This document shows, piece by piece, positions 13,050-25,539 of a DNA stretch of 64,000 nt. Positions within the stretch are counted from its first letter, which is position 1; every line of letters begins with the position of its first letter. The DNA comes from Madurella fahalii. Taxonomy: Eukaryota > Ascomycota > Sordariomycetes > Sordariales. The position numbers and the translations under genes were made by a program. Below the pieces are notes generated by a model that saw nothing but the letters and a program-made list of their open reading frames with translations, did no database searches and was not told where the DNA came from. The stretch lies in NCBI GenBank assembly GCA_029876055.1, contig CM056877.1:1302001-1366000 (forward strand), written 5' to 3'.

Positions 13050-13666
13050 TCAGGCGGGTCTTCGTATCCTCCCGGCCAACACTCCCTGACTCCTTGCCTT
13101 GTGTAGAAAATTTGTGATGATGTCGTTTTCTTGCACGCCCAGACCGTTGAAGTGCTTCCGAACAGCCCTGGTCAGCTCGTCCTTAGTCTGCCTCCGGAGT
13201 TCATTGCGTCTTGCGATTGTTGGCGAGTAGAGGCCAATGCTTCCCGGCTGCGTGAGAACCCATTGGTGGTGGTCGCTAACAAAGGCCGTCGGGGTCTTGA
13301 GGCGATACGCTCGGCGGTAGGCATGGAGAACGTCTCTCTCAAAGGCTGGCCATTGCAGCTGTTTGATCGGGGTTTGTTAGCGAGTGTCTCGTGGAAAACC
13401 GAAAAGAGGATCAAGCGATTGAGGGGCTTTACTCCAGGGGCGCTCGCCTCCTCCTGTGTACTAGCCGTCGCGCCGGACGCCACCGGAGCTGCAGCGGGTT
13501 TCGCGGCATTTGCGTTTGTTACTTCGCGCAGGTTGGAACCTGCGCTGCTTGCCACTCTTCGCATTTTGCCATTGGACTGCGTGGCGCCAATTCCAGTCTT
13601 GCTGTCTTTCGGGGAGTCTGTCTTGGAGTCGTCTTGACCGCCCCGGGCGGTTTTCGCAGGGGCCAT
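13050..13666 (-). CDS. SAP30: SAP30-like Sin3-binding subunit of histone deacetylase complex
   Basis: Subunit of the Rpd3L-type Sin3 histone deacetylase complex in the nucleus; the family's C-terminal domain binds a PAH domain of Sin3. Exon 1 is 13433-13666 and exon 2 is 13050-13358. The 74-nt intron has a GTAAAG donor, GCTAAC branch and ACAG acceptor. The product is 180 residues. Residues 1-78 are Lys/Ser/Ala-rich and probably disordered. Exon 2 encodes the SAP30 Sin3-binding domain: LQWPAFERDVLHAYRRAYRL, then QWVLTQPGSIGLYSPT, ARRNELRRQTKDEL and AVRKHFNGLGVQENDIITNF. Reading through the intron keeps a misleading open frame, so an unspliced ORF call would lose the conserved domain entirely. 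Length is close to yeast Sap30 (about 200). The identification rests on remembered family motifs and is strong; the last ten residues are less certain. Confidence 0.88.
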
Positions 13667-14458
13667 GAAGAGATAGAGACGGAGAAAGAGCCGCGGTTTT
13701 GCGCAAGAAGAGTGCCGCGTTGCGGTCGACGTTCAATCCGATCCTAGGTGCGGAACAAGACTCCGGAATTTGCTGTTGCGGCGCAAACGAGGGCGGACAT
13801 TGTATGAGAGGGGCCGTGTGTCGCAAGGCTGTAGACAGGAGCCCGCGGATCGCTTAGTGGGTTGTGCTCCATGCACAGTCCTGTACCTTGATGACGTTAC
13901 CGGGAGTACAGGATGTACATGTACGTGTTTGTTAGCGCACGCCTCATAGGACGTCCCTCCTCGAGACTGGAAAGATTGCAGACGACAGCCAAACCAGACA
14001 TTTCAACAACAGGGAGAATTAGGCGCTACGCAGATAATACGAAGCGGGTCTTTAGCGTCCGTTTTCTTGCCGTGATAAATCGGTAATTCGGGCGCTACGA
14101 TGAGGGTTTCGCTGCTCCAGGGTCATGTATCCTAGCGCGGCCAGGGGTGGCTGCTTGTGCGTTTACCTTTTTTTCTGGCAGGTTCTAACAGCGGGGTCTC
14201 GCCGGCGATTGCCATGGGAGCGGTCCATGTTCCTGGGGCCTCGGTGATGCCTCAGGCCGCCGAGATATCTCCATCCAACGAGAATCGGCCCAAAAAAAGT
14301 TGCCGGCATCCCAAGTCGGAGAGATTGACGAAGAGAGTCCCAAGAGATCCCCCCACAAAACTTTTTTTCCTACAGAGCATCCGCATCAACACAGATACCC
14401 AGGCCACGGTAGTTGTCGCGGTAATGCCAATTGAAACAAGCTATACGCGTTGTACGAG
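13667..14458. other. Divergent promoter region between SAP30 and MDJ1
   Basis: About 0.8 kb between the divergently transcribed SAP30 and MDJ1 starts. No gene is seen. A GTACAGGATGTACATGTACG stretch near 13907-13926 is rich in short palindromes. No clear TATA box was recognised. Confidence 0.5.
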
Positions 14459-16188
14459 ATGAAGACGAGTATCCTACCCAAAGCTGCGCTCCCAGTCCGG
14501 CAGCTCTCACCGGCCCAAATATGTCGTCGCCAACGACTAAAACCATGTGCCGGCCGAGCTGCCTCAACGGTCACCTACAGCGTGTCGTCTAGCGTTTCCA
14601 GTCGGCCGTCGTCCAAACCGCGCGCTCAATCGCCCGCCGTTCGGCCAAAGGTTGGCTTCCCGCGGATGGCACCGTCCCCTCCCACACCTGCTCACGGCGT
14701 ACAACAGGTCTTCTTCCACACAACACGCCAATTGCTGGCCACGCCCCGGGACCCCTACGGCGTATTAGGCGTCAACAAGAGCGCATCGGCGGCCGATATC
14801 AAGAAAGCCTACTACGGCCTGGCGAAAAAGTTCCACCCGGACACAAACAAGGACCCGACGGCCAAGGATAAGTTCGCCGAGATCCAGTCAGCCTACGAGA
14901 TCTTATCAGACCCCAAGAAGAAGGAGCAGTTCGACCAGTTCGGCGCCGCCGGTTTCGATGCCAACGGCCAACCCGGCGGTCCGGGCGGACACCCTTTCGG
15001 AGGCGGGCATCCGTTCAGCGGGTTTGGCGGCCAGGGTGGGTTCGGGGCAAACATCAACTTTGACGACTTGTTCTCGGCATTCACGGGCGGCGGAGGCCCG
15101 TTCGGAGGTCGCGGCCGGGGTCCGTTCCAGACGGAGATCCTCCAGGGCGAGGACATCGAGGTGCAGGTGACGGTCTCATTCATGGAGGCGGCCAAGGGCA
15201 CGAGCAAGACGGTTACGACGCTGCCGCTCGTGACGTGCAAGACATGCAGCGGGAGCGGGCTGAAGCAGGGCACCAAGCGGTCCAGCTGCAAGACGTGCGG
15301 CGGGACGGGCACGCGGGTGCACTTCATGACGGGCGGCTTCCAGATGGCGAGCACCTGCTCGACCTGCCAGGGGAGCGGCGTGTCGATCCCGCGGGGCTCC
15401 GAGTGCCGGTCGTGCCAGGGTGACGGCGTGGTCCGGGAGCGCAAGACGCTCACGGTGGACATTCCCGGAGGGATCGAGGACGGCATGAGATTGCGGATCA
15501 CTGGGGAGGGCGACGCGGCGCCGACGGGCCGAGCGGCGAGCCCGAACGCGAGGGGCACCAACGGCGATCTCTACGTCTTCGTCAGGGTTGCGCGCGACCC
15601 TCAGTTCAGTCGCCAGGGCTCTGACATCCTATACACGGCGACCATCCCACTTACGACAGCCATCCTCGGCGGAGAGGTGACGATTCCGACTCTTGACGGC
15701 GATGCCAAGGTCCGCGTCACGACGGGCACCAGCACGGGCGACAAGATGACGCTCTCGGGCAAGGGAATGCCCAAGCTAGGCGGCCGGCGAGGCGGGACGG
15801 GCGATCTAAAGGTGGAATTCCGGGTAGCCATGCCCAAATATCTCACGTCGAACCAGCGCGCCTTGGTGGAAATGCTAGCCGACGAGCTGGGCGACAAGTC
15901 AGCCAAGCGGATCATGAACCTACACAGAACGACGTGAGACCACCAGTCCCCTAAACACAAAAGAAAATTACCATCTTTTCTCCGAGAAAGAAGCTCTTAC
16001 TTATCACCAAAAACTGCTTTAGGTCTGATGACGATTCCCACAAGAACGAGGGTTTCCTCAAATCGCTCTGGCACAACCTCACCAACCACCCGGCCCATCA
16101 GCAAAAACCCGAAGACGCCTCCAAGACGGATACTCCGAAGAATGATGATCCCGAGAAGAAGTCGGGCTCGGGCTCGGGCTCGGCATGA
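14459..16188 (+). CDS. MDJ1: Mitochondrial type I DnaJ (Hsp40) co-chaperone Mdj1
   Basis: J-protein partner of mitochondrial Hsp70 (Ssc1) in matrix protein folding. Exons are 14459-15933 and 16023-16188, with an 89-nt intron (GTGAGA donor, TTTAG acceptor), giving 546 residues. The N-terminus (about 1-90) is Arg/Ser/Ala-rich without acidic residues, as expected for a matrix presequence. The J domain spans about 94-162, with the HPD motif at 126-128. It is followed by a Gly/Phe-rich linker and a zinc domain with four CXXCXGXG-type units: CKTCSGSG (from residue 260), CKTCGGTG, CSTCQGSG and CRSCQGDG. Then come the two substrate-binding beta domains. The second exon adds a 55-residue tail (SDDDSHKNEGFLKSLW, then charged) ending in Ser-Gly repeats; an unspliced reading stops 54 codons early. 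ATG 14459 is the first ATG in frame. Confidence 0.95.
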
Positions 16189-16795
16189 AACCACGCAACG
16201 CGCCACTCCAAAATATAAGATAAATAACGGTTTGATGTATGATACGATATCAGCATTCCCGGGGGGTTTTTAGTCATAGTCTAGCCAATGTATGATGCTA
16301 AGTGCTGTATTAGACAAAAAGGTAAGGGGTTATGTTTACTGGTTGTTGTATTGCAATGCATGGGGTTGGTGTTTAAAAGGTTTTTTTTTAAAAAAAAAAT
16401 ATCGATGGCAGTATCAAATCACTGCCGAGAAAAATGGAGTTGGTGAACAGGCTCGGTTTGGTACTGTTGCCCCTACCATGTACTACTTAGTTAGAATATC
16501 TGCATGTAGAAAGACACTCCCCCTGAATATGACTACTCTGCCACCTAAGAAATCCCGGTCAATAAACTTTTACAGGCACTGAAGGTGAAGGTGCGCAAAG
16601 TCTATTTTACAAAGTACCTCCCGTCATTTGTGTGTATATGTTACATGAGATGGGGGGAAAAAAAAGGAGAGAGAGAGAGAAAGAGAGAGAGAGGCCATGC
16701 ATCACATTCTACATTACCGTTGCGCATAAGCTACCGTCGATCCGTGAATGAACCCAAACCCAAGAAACACCAACAATGCCCTTCAAACGTTGCAG
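16189..16795. other. Intergenic between convergent MDJ1 and MFS genes
   Basis: Contains the two 3' regions. It is AT-richer than the flanking exons, with a T/A homopolymer block at 16380-16399 and a GA-rich repeat at about 16665-16692. No open frame here is supported. Confidence 0.55.
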
Positions 16796-18779
16796 TTACT
16801 TTTTTCTCCTCCCCTCAAAGAACGGCTTTCCCGCCGCGGGGCCGGAGGAGCTATCCGTGTCCGGGCTGGGGGGTTCGATGATTTGGTCTGCATGGTTGGC
16901 TTCCTGCTCCGGACCACCCGGCGGACCATCAGCGCCGCCTTGCCCGGGGCCGCCCGGAGGCCCCTGCCTGCCCTTCTTGATGCTCTTCCACTCCATGCCG
17001 CAGGCGCACAGCAGCGAGGCGAAGGCCAGCCCCATGGCGGCGAGGAAGATGTGACGGCAGGCGTAGTTGTAGGCCTCGCCAACGGCGCCGTGGAACTCGG
17101 GCGGGGCGATCTCGGTCAGCTTGGTGGCGCCCTCGTTGACGATGGCCTTGGGGTCGAAGCCCGGGATGACCGAGAGCCGCGAGACGAGCAGGTTGGTCAG
17201 GATGGCCTGCCCGACCGAGGTGAAGACGGCGCCGCCGAGCTGCTGGACGAAGAAGTTGATGGCAATGCCCGTGCTGACGTCCTCCTTGGGCAGGACCGTC
17301 TGGATGGCGAGGCCCGACGTCTGCATGCCGAACCCGAGACCGAAGCCCGACAGGAACTGGTACGCGGCCCAGTGCGGCTGCGGGCTGCCCCGGTGCAGCG
17401 TGCTCAGCAGGCCCTCGCCGATCGACATGATGGAGGGCGCGGCCAGCATGGACGGGACGTAGTAGCCTATTTTCTGGGTGATGATGCCCGAGAGGACGCT
17501 CGAGACGACGAGGGACAGGACGAGCGGGAGGGTGTAGATGCCTGATTGGATAGGGTCGACCTGCTTGACGGTTTGGACTAGATTGTACTGGTTAGAAATG
17601 GAGCGGCGTGGAGTTGCGTGCGTTGGGGCCGGGGGGGGGCGACAGAGGATTTGACTTACACCACACTGGAACGTAGTACACCAGCATGAGCATGGAGCCT
17701 GCCAGGAAAAAGGTAAAAGCCGTGCCGAACGCCACGCTCCGCTGGGATATAACGCGTCCCGGGACGGAGGCGGTTTCGGGCTTGAGAATCTGGACGGCAA
17801 TAAAGGCCACAGTGCAGACGGCGAATACAACAAGCAGCAGGATGATGCGCCACTCATTCCACTCATAGGTCGAGCCGCCCCACTGGAAGGCGATGAAGAG
17901 ACTGACGACGCCGGGAAGGAAGAAGAACATGCCCAGCGGATCCAAGCGCTTGATGTGGGTCATGGCGCTGGCCGGCTCGTGCACCTCCTTGGGCGGGTTC
18001 CAGCAGAAGAACATGAAGACCAGGGCCACGGCGCCGATGGGGAGGTTGATGTAGAAGCACCAGCGCCAGGTAGCCGCGCCCGTGAAGCCTCCACCGATCA
18101 GGGGGCCCATGACGGAGGCGATGCCGAACACCATGCCGAACATGCCCTGGAACGCCGGCCGGCGGTGAAGCGGGATCATGGGGATCATGATCAGTAGGCA
18201 GCCCGAGAAGATGCCGGCCGAGCCAAGACCTGCAATGGCACGGCCAATGATGAACACGGTCGAGCTCGGAGCGGCTCCGCAGATAGCTGAACCGATCTCA
18301 AAGACGATGACGCTCAGGAGGAAAGTCCTGCTCGGGGTTAGCCACGCAAGCACCGACACGCAAAGGGGGTTGTTGCAAGTTATGACGTACCACTTCATGT
18401 CGTAGAACTTGTAGATGCGGCCAAAAAGAAGCTGGGCACAGGCCGTGGTCAACATGTACGACGACCCATACCAACCAATGTCGCCGAGGGCCTGGAACTC
18501 ATCCGAGATTCTGGGGACGGCCGTGGCGATGATGGTGCGGTCCAGGGCGACGAGGAAGAGAGCGAGAAAGTTACACAACAAGGTCAGCCAGAAGCGGACG
18601 CTCCTGGGCTTGAACAGGTCATTCGGAGGGGGACCCGGGGGCCCCGGGGGCCCCGGTGGGCCGGGCGAAGGCGTGAGCTTCTCAACATCGGTTGTCCCGG
18701 CGGGCTGGCCCTCGGTCTGGTTGACCTGCTCCGACAGGGCGCTGCCGAAGGACGTCTGGGACCGTGATTCTGTACCCAT
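16796..18779 (-). CDS. MFS multidrug-type exporter (DHA2-like)
   Basis: Predicted proton-coupled efflux permease of the plasma membrane. Exons: 18391-18779, 17660-18327, 16796-17577; the product is 612 residues. Introns are 63 nt (GTACGT, GCTAAC, GAGCAG) and 82 nt (GTAAGT, TTCTAAC, CTAG). The second acceptor at 17578-17580 was chosen because it restores the VPVWFQTVKQVDP segment typical of this family; an earlier CAG does not. About 14 hydrophobic segments are visible. The first follows PRSVRFWLTLLCNFLALFLV and includes LDRTIIATAVPRI; the motif region LFGRIYKFYDMKWTF and GRAIAGLGSAGIFSG are DHA2 hallmarks. Both cytosolic tails are odd: the N-tail has a collagen-like Pro-Pro-Gly tract (about 18631-18665) and the C-tail another Gly/Pro-rich stretch. 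ATG 18779 is used; upstream codons in frame are only TTG. The substrate is unknown. Confidence 0.92.
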
Positions 18780-20686
18780 GGCGGGAACGGCCAAGACGAT
18801 CGGCAATGGCGGCTGGGAGGGAACCGTAGTTAAGGCGAGATCTCGCCTGCAGTCGACTGTAGATCGGTAGATACGAAATAGAGATGGCCAGGGCCTAGGG
18901 AGAGCACTACAGAAGACGGACGGGTGCTAAATACCCACGACAGGACGAGGCAAGGAATGCACCTGCGCCAAGGGAAGCGAGACCGAGAGAGAGAGAGAGA
19001 GAGAGAGGCAGGGCATCAGACTCCGGAACAAGTGGCTACCTATTGATGATCTGGCATGGGGCTGGGTCGCCGGTGACCGGCAGCCGGATGATGGATCTGA
19101 GAAGCTCGCTTGGCCCGGTAGACGAGCTTACCGCAGCGATCGCAGTAAACCCGCGACATGTTCGGTGGGATGGCGGGCGCGAGGCCGCAGGACCCCATCT
19201 CGAGTTATAAGTAGCGCGAGCATCTCGCGTGCATCCATTGCATCCATCAATGTATCCATAAATGCACGCACCCATCAGTCAATCAATCTACCCCAGCAGC
19301 GAGGGCGCAATCTAGCCGGCCGCCTCAATTTCTAGCTGCGTCGGACACTAGAGCAGGCCCGGTGCTGGCGGTGTCGATATTGGATACGAATTTGCATACG
19401 CAGCGCACTGCGATGCCAGCTCCGTACCTATGGAGTTTCCCCATCGGATGCCGGTGCCAGCCCCCTGCCGCCGGCCCTGGATCCGCCGCTGCAGGTTGGT
19501 GCGGATCAGCGTGTGCGCTACAGAATATTCGGCTTATCTACGCCGCTGCTGCGTCGTTTTGTGTCGGGCTCGCCAATCGCCCTTGATTGCCTCATCCGGG
19601 CCTAGCGCTAGCCCGGATCGAGGGCCCCTGGTTACGTTCATGCACCTTTTCTTGCCATGCCCAGGTCGGGCATGGCAGGCGACATTTCGGTCCCGAGACC
19701 GTCCGCTTTGTTCAGAGCTCGCAGACCGCTGGATGTTGCCAGAGCAGGAAACCGCTTGGGGGGGATGGCGGGCCAGTCGAGCCAGTCAACGGCTGGCGTG
19801 GGACACAGTCGAACAATCGGCGCCCTTTCTCTTTGAAGCGTCTTCTTGCCTGCCCCTCACTCACAAAAGTGCTATGCGTCTCGATCCCCGTCAGAGTTGG
19901 GTGGTTCGGGATGGGACGTGTGTGGTTTGGTTTCTGGGCGTCAGCCCTGGCTCGCCCGGCTTCGCTGCTTCGCTGCTCTGCTACTTTGCGTTTGTTGTGC
20001 GTTCATTCGTCAATTCTCTGATCTGGTCTGGTCAGGTCTGGTCTGCCATGGTCTTGGCCCACGGCCAGGCTGGGTTGTGTTCGTGACTGCATCTCTTTCT
20101 CCTCACCTCGTCGCCGCCCTCCCTTGTGTCGCCATCCGCCGCATGCCGTCTCTCTTGCTTATTGCGCACACGTCTTGTTCTCCAGCAATCTCCCCTCCAT
20201 GAGGGCTCTGGGACGGGAATTGTGGCTGCTTTTCTAGGAGCACCCGGCAGCGTCACCCCCGTGTGACATTTGCATACAGTTCCAGCGGCTGCTGGGCCTG
20301 CGCTGCTGCGCGGGTCGTCACTGCGCCTCCCCGCGACGCCTTCGGACCGTCGTCCGCTGTGCCTCGGGTCTTTCATCAGCGCGTCATCGCTGCGTCGACC
20401 GGCTCGTGCAGCAGCGATCGTCAGGACCCCGTCTCGCTTGAACCCCAGAGACCGCCCTGCCGGGCTGCTAGGCCGTGGGTCTTGCGGCTCTGCCAAACGG
20501 CATTGGACCATCAGGGCCAGTCTCCAGTCCGAAGGGCCAGTTCTCGGACCCGAGCGGCTCGCGCGCCCGTCCGGCAATCGTACCCAGATACCCAGCTCCT
20601 AGGTACCGTACCAGGACCCTAACTAACGCTATACTACCCGCGTACGTACATAGATATATAATCGTACATCATAGCGATACATATCC
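18780..20686. other. Divergent intergenic region between MFS and Zn2Cys6 genes
   Basis: 1.9 kb between two divergent starts, containing a GA dinucleotide repeat at about 18985-19007. Open frames such as 19430-20086 (+) have no domain and look like random GC-rich frames. A TATATA lies at 20655-20660, only about 27 nt before the ATG at 20687, so it is more likely within the leader. No operator could be identified. Confidence 0.5.
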
Positions 20687-23453
20687 ATGTCTTCCGAGCT
20701 GCCGCCGCCTGGCGCGTCGACGTCGCCGCCGCGGGTTCCCGCCCCCGAGCCGTCGGTCGTGAAACTGACGCGCGGTCACTCGTGCGTCTTGTGCCAGCAG
20801 AGAAAGGTTCGCTGCGACAAGCAGAAGCCGTGCGCCAATTGCGTCAAGGCCCAGGTCGAATGTCGGGTCGTCCCGCCGCAGCCTCCGCGCCGCAGGAAAA
20901 AGAAGCCGCATGAGCGCGATCTCATCGACCGCCTCCGCAAATACGAGTCCCTGCTGTCCCAGCACGGCGTCAGCTTTGAGCCCATCGCCCACGACCTAAA
21001 GCCCCTGGACAGCGAGCTCGACGTCGCCGAGCTCGAGCAGGAAATTATTGGCCTTAAGACGTCCCCCTCGAGCGGCACCGACCAACTCTCCCCGGACCAT
21101 GCCCATGACAAGTCAGTCGCTCATGAGTCCCTGCTACTCCCTCTTACACTTGTGGAGCCGTCCTGGCTGACTTTGCCCCCTCCCCCCTAGACAAAAGTGG
21201 ATTCCTCTCTGCCACGAGGTAAGTGGGCCGTCCCCTGGCGGCAGGTAGATGCCCCTTTTAAGCCTCTTCCGTTCCATTGGTCTCATCCCTTCCCGTCCGG
21301 GCCTCCACGTGTGCATCATCTCGCCGCCTTTTCTCCACTACCTTGCTCCTGCGGGGACCCCTCGTCCCCGAGACCGCAGATAGACCATACATCAGGCCTA
21401 ACCGAGTCTGACATGGCTTGACAGTATCGAGGGGTGGACGATGAATCCTCAGACGAAGAGGGTCCGACATTGAACCATGCCTACGACACCGTGTTTGATA
21501 GCAACGACGGCTTCCCGTTCATCGTCGGCGGCTCCCGGGCCAGCGTGAAGCCCTCCCACCCGCCGCCTATCCAGATATTCCAGCTATGGCAAATCTACAT
21601 CAGCAATGTCAACCCCCTTCTCAAGATTACCCATACGCCCACCTTGCAAGCTCAGATCATCAGCGCTGGCGCCAATACGGCCAAGATCGCGGAGCCTCTC
21701 GAAGCCTTGATGTTTGCCATCTACTTCGCGGCTATCACCTCGATGAGCGATGATGAGGTCCACAGCACTTTTGACGAGGATAAGGCCGTCCTCCTGGGCA
21801 GGTACCATAACGCCACCCAGCAGGCCCTCGTGAATGCTGGCTTCATGCGCTCCGATGATCTGATGGTCCTGCAGGCCTTGCTCCTCTATCTGGTAGTTAT
21901 CCCCCCCGCCGGCTCAGACGCTACGACTGCATGCTGATTAGCCCTCTCAGCTCTGCGCCCGACCCTACGTCGACCCGCGGTCTTTGTTTTGCCTCATCGG
22001 TCTCGCAGTCAGGATCGCCGTCCGGCTCAACCTTCACCGGGATGGAGCTCTTCTCGACCCCCCAGAACCGCCGTTCCAAGCCGAGCAAAAACGGCGGTTG
22101 TGGTGGCAGATTGTCATCTTTGACAAGCGCGTGGCGGAAATCACGGGGCAGCCCATTACCGCCTTGTCGTCATGCGGCGGCGATACTAGGCCGCCATTGA
22201 ACATCAACGACGCAGATCTCAACATACAAGCCAAATCCACCCCAAATCAGTATGCCGGCCCTACCGAGATGGTGTTTTGCCTCACCCGTGTAGAGCTCAC
22301 ATTGGCCGTGTCGCCTGACGCGATCCGGCGAACCGTCACCACCCCGAGCGGAGGGACCCGGCACCACCCGCTACACCAGCCACGGGTCCATTTCAGTCCG
22401 TCCTCGCCAGACGTGGTCCAGCACGTCGCCAACCAACAAATGCCCAACGACCTGCCGAGCTTCTGCTCGTACATGGAGAACTGCTACCTCAAGCACTGTG
22501 ACACCAAGGTCCCCCTACACTTCTTTACGCTCCTGATGACGCGGATAGCGCTGTCCAAGCTGCGCATCATCGACTTTCTAGTCCGGACCCGCGAGGCCGA
22601 CAGCGTAGACCAGAACGAGCGCGATGCCTTCTTCATGGAAGCCATCCGCATGGTCGAGATGGACAACATGCTCCAGAGCGCCGACATGCTGCAGGGCTTC
22701 CGGTGGTACACGTACCAGCACTTCCCCTTGCCCGCTTACCTCTTTCTAGTCTCGGAGCTGCGGCACCGCACAACCGGCGACCTGTGCGAGCGCGCCTGGA
22801 ACGTCATGATTGAGAACCATGAGCGCCGCGGCATGCTGAGGCGCAACTTCCGCTCCCCCCTTCACATCGCCTACGGGCATTTCTTTATCAAGGCCTGGGA
22901 CGCCCGCGAGGCCGCCGAGATGCAGCTCGGCCGCTCGCTGCCGACGCCCAAGATTGTCCAGATGCTGAGGAGCAACGCCGCCAGGACGAAGCGGCCCCCC
23001 GCTCCTCCACCGCAGCACCCGGTAGCGGACGGGATGCAGCAGGCCATATTGCAGCCGATAGGGCCTCCCTCGCGGTCCGGCATGCCCACCGTTATCGGGG
23101 ACGTCGGCCCCGGCTCGTCAGGTCTGCCAACCGGGATGTACCCCGGTAAGCCGATGCCCGATTCGGCGGCGGCAGGGCCGCCACCACAGCAAATGGGTGG
23201 CGTTGGCGCCGCCAATGGGCTGATGATGAACGATACTTCGATGATGTATACGGGATACGCGGAGAGCACGAGCACGCAAATGTATGGCACCGCGACGACG
23301 GCGACCACGACCCCCTTGGCGATGCCGGACGTCGAGATGACGCCGATGGATTGGAATACGTTATTGCAGTTTGGCACGTATGGCGGGTTCAACCCCGGCG
23401 GTGGAGGGTTCAACAGTGGGTATTATGCGCAGGGTACGGGGGCTTCGGGGTGA
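20687..23453 (+). CDS. Zn(II)2Cys6 fungal transcription factor
   Basis: Nuclear binuclear-zinc-cluster regulator. Exons: 20687-21111, 21191-21218 (28 nt), 21425-21892, 21951-23453, giving 807 residues. The tiny second exon encodes QKWIPLCHE and is supported by phase at both ends (GTCAGT/CCTAG; GTAAGT/ACAG). The zinc cluster has Cys at 33, 36, 43, 49, 52 and 59 (C-X2-C-X6-C-X5-C-X2-C-X6-C), followed by a Lys/Arg-rich linker (RRRKKKPHERD) and a coiled region. The fungal-specific TF domain runs through exons 3-4, with typical pieces LWQIYISNVNPLLKITHTPT, LLYLLCARPYVDPRSLF and RRLWWQIVIFDKRVAEITG. The C-terminus is Pro/Met/Gly-rich. It is transcribed away from the MFS gene 1.9 kb to the left, a layout seen for exporters and their regulators, but a regulatory link is only inference. 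Confidence 0.92.
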
Positions 23454-23544
23454 GGAACACATCCTCTCGATGGAGATACCACCATGTTCTTGGGAATTGG
23501 TTCTACGTACCTCGACTAGGGGGCTGGGTTCACGGAGCCTCCGC

Positions 23545-23563
23545 GGGGGGGGGGGGGGGGGGG
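23545..23563. repeat. Homopolymer G tract (19 nt)
   Basis: Nineteen consecutive G residues about 90 nt after the Zn2Cys6 gene stop. Such tracts can form quadruplexes and are prone to length errors in sequencing. Confidence 0.9.
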
Positions 23564-24609
23564 AGGGGGTATGGGGCGGTGGGTGCAAAATGACTGCAGA
23601 TGGATACCCGGAAGAAAATGAGTGTACATGTGAGCGCATTCAACAACCTACCAGTATGTTCGGCGTTATGGTGGGTGGGCTGTCGGGTTTGGCGTGTCTG
23701 GATGGGGTCTTTTACGGGGCTGGAGAGATCAGAGGTATGAGCAATATTTCCCTACTGTGGCTTCTTGTCGGGTTTGTTTTTGTTTTGCCCGTCGGCTGCC
23801 GGTAGATCAATAAGATACCAATGGGAAACGCCGGGCTATATCAGTGTCACCCAAGCCATTCTTCCTTTTGCGGTTGGATGGCTTAGGTAAGAGAGGAGGT
23901 GACTTGGTTACCTCGTTATATATAACCTTGTAATGACGAATTGATGTTGACGGCGTCTCTCTCCTTGTCCGGAGGTGCCACTTGATGTTGCGCTGATCGG
24001 TGGGGTGAAAAGAAGGGCTGGCAATTCACCGCCTCAAATCCTCTGCTGATCTAACATCGCATGGCCAGAGGTTTGAGCCTATCTTTAGGGTTCGACCAGG
24101 GTTGTGGATCGGAGCTGATGTGCTCCCTCCCCCGACGCACACGGAAGTCGGAGTGTCGGAGGACCGAACATGGTGATAATTGAGACATCGGTGTCCGGAG
24201 TACCTTGCTTCCGCCTCCATAGACGACATGGCAAACTAAAAATAAGTAGCAATTCTCACCTTATTCATCCGCCTGGAAATAAACAATGAGTGGTCTCGCC
24301 TATCCAAACGACCACTCTAAAGCTCTGTCCAATGAGCAGACGCGCGGGTAACCCAGTCACCTCTGCCGAAGTTTCATTCTTCCGGCCCCTATCACACCAC
24401 CGGCCAGCATCCAACGTCCCTCTAAGAGTACAGGCAGAACGAAGTAGAGATGTGGTGTGTAGAGAGCAAGATGGAAAGAAATGAAGGGTACCCGCATCTT
24501 GCCCCTTCAAGAAATAAAAATAATAATAATAACAGAAAGAAAAAAAGAGGAAACCGTTTCCTAGGACTCTAGTGGCTTCTCTCTCACCATTCCATACCCA
24601 AAACCCTGT

Positions 24610-24660
24610 ATCATCATCACCATCATCATCACCATCATCATCACCATCATCATCATCATC
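24610..24660. repeat. ATC/ACC trinucleotide microsatellite
   Basis: About 51 nt of tandem ATC units interrupted at regular intervals by ACC. It is in the noncoding stretch downstream of the SET3 gene. Confidence 0.9.
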
Positions 24661-25539
24661 GCTGGCCGAGGAGGAAACATAAAAAAATTGTCGTTGCAAC
24701 CAAGAAACAATCTCGTACACACTAATCTCGCAATCGTTGGGCGATCGGTCGATCAATCAATCGATCAAGAAACCCCGAATTGGCCCTGCCCTACGAATCC
24801 AACTTCTCCACCCGCAGGGGGAAGTAGCTGAACTTCAAGGAACCTTCCTTTCCCCACCCATCGTCTTCCGAGACGGACGGAAACGGAAGAGGGAGAAGAA
24901 AACGAAATCGGCCAGAAACAAGAAAAGGTCTCTGTCTGACTACGTAAAACCAAGACTTAGACCTAGAACCTAGGCTAAGTCCCATCTCAGCCAGAGCACA
25001 GTGGCTCAGACTCAAGCTCAAGCTCACGCTCAAGCTATGCCTAGCTAGCTGGCTAAGGCGGCCTAGCTACCCGCTACTCTAATCAGACATCGCCAAATGG
25101 TTTAAATCAATCAGCCTCCCCACCCAAACAAACAACCTACACACTCCCGGCTCCTAGCTCCCAGAATAAGAAGAAACCTAGGTGGCCTAACCCTGCCCGC
25201 AAGCGCATACCAAACTAGAAAGAAACCGTTCGTCCCATTTCCCGCCCGCCGGTTTCCATCCATCCTTTCCGTCGTCCCGTCCAGAAACGCCGTTCCCAAC
25301 CAGCCCCAACCCAGATGATTAAAGCATATCTTTCGAAACAGAATTCCACCGAAGCCTGCCCATTTTCAAGTCGAGAAGGGAGATAAAAATGGGAAGAAAA
25401 AAAAGGGGGGAGAAAGAAAAAGGACGAGATGGCCGTTGTAGCAACCCCCAAAAACAGCTCACTTCCCAAAACGCCTCAAGCCCAAGCCAATCATCCACGC
25501 AGACAACATTAGCATGAACATGACCCGTCTATAGATATC

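Larger units (their letters stand above)
23454..25539. other. Intergenic between convergent Zn2Cys6 TF and SET3 genes
   Basis: No gene is supported. The stretch holds a 19-nt G run at 23545-23563 and a CAT/ATC trinucleotide repeat at 24610-24660. GCTCAAGCTCA-type short repeats lie near 25005-25040. The open frames here are low complexity. Confidence 0.5.

Noticed and set aside
13131..13637. 168-codon plus-strand open frame
   Set aside because: It is antisense to the SAP30 gene, whose spliced minus-strand frame encodes a recognisable conserved domain.
14893..15561. 222-codon minus-strand open frame
   Set aside because: Shadow of the Gly/Cys-rich part of MDJ1.
19430..20086. 218-codon plus-strand open frame upstream of the Zn2Cys6 gene
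   Set aside because: No domain and no link to the next exon in phase; more likely leader or intergenic.
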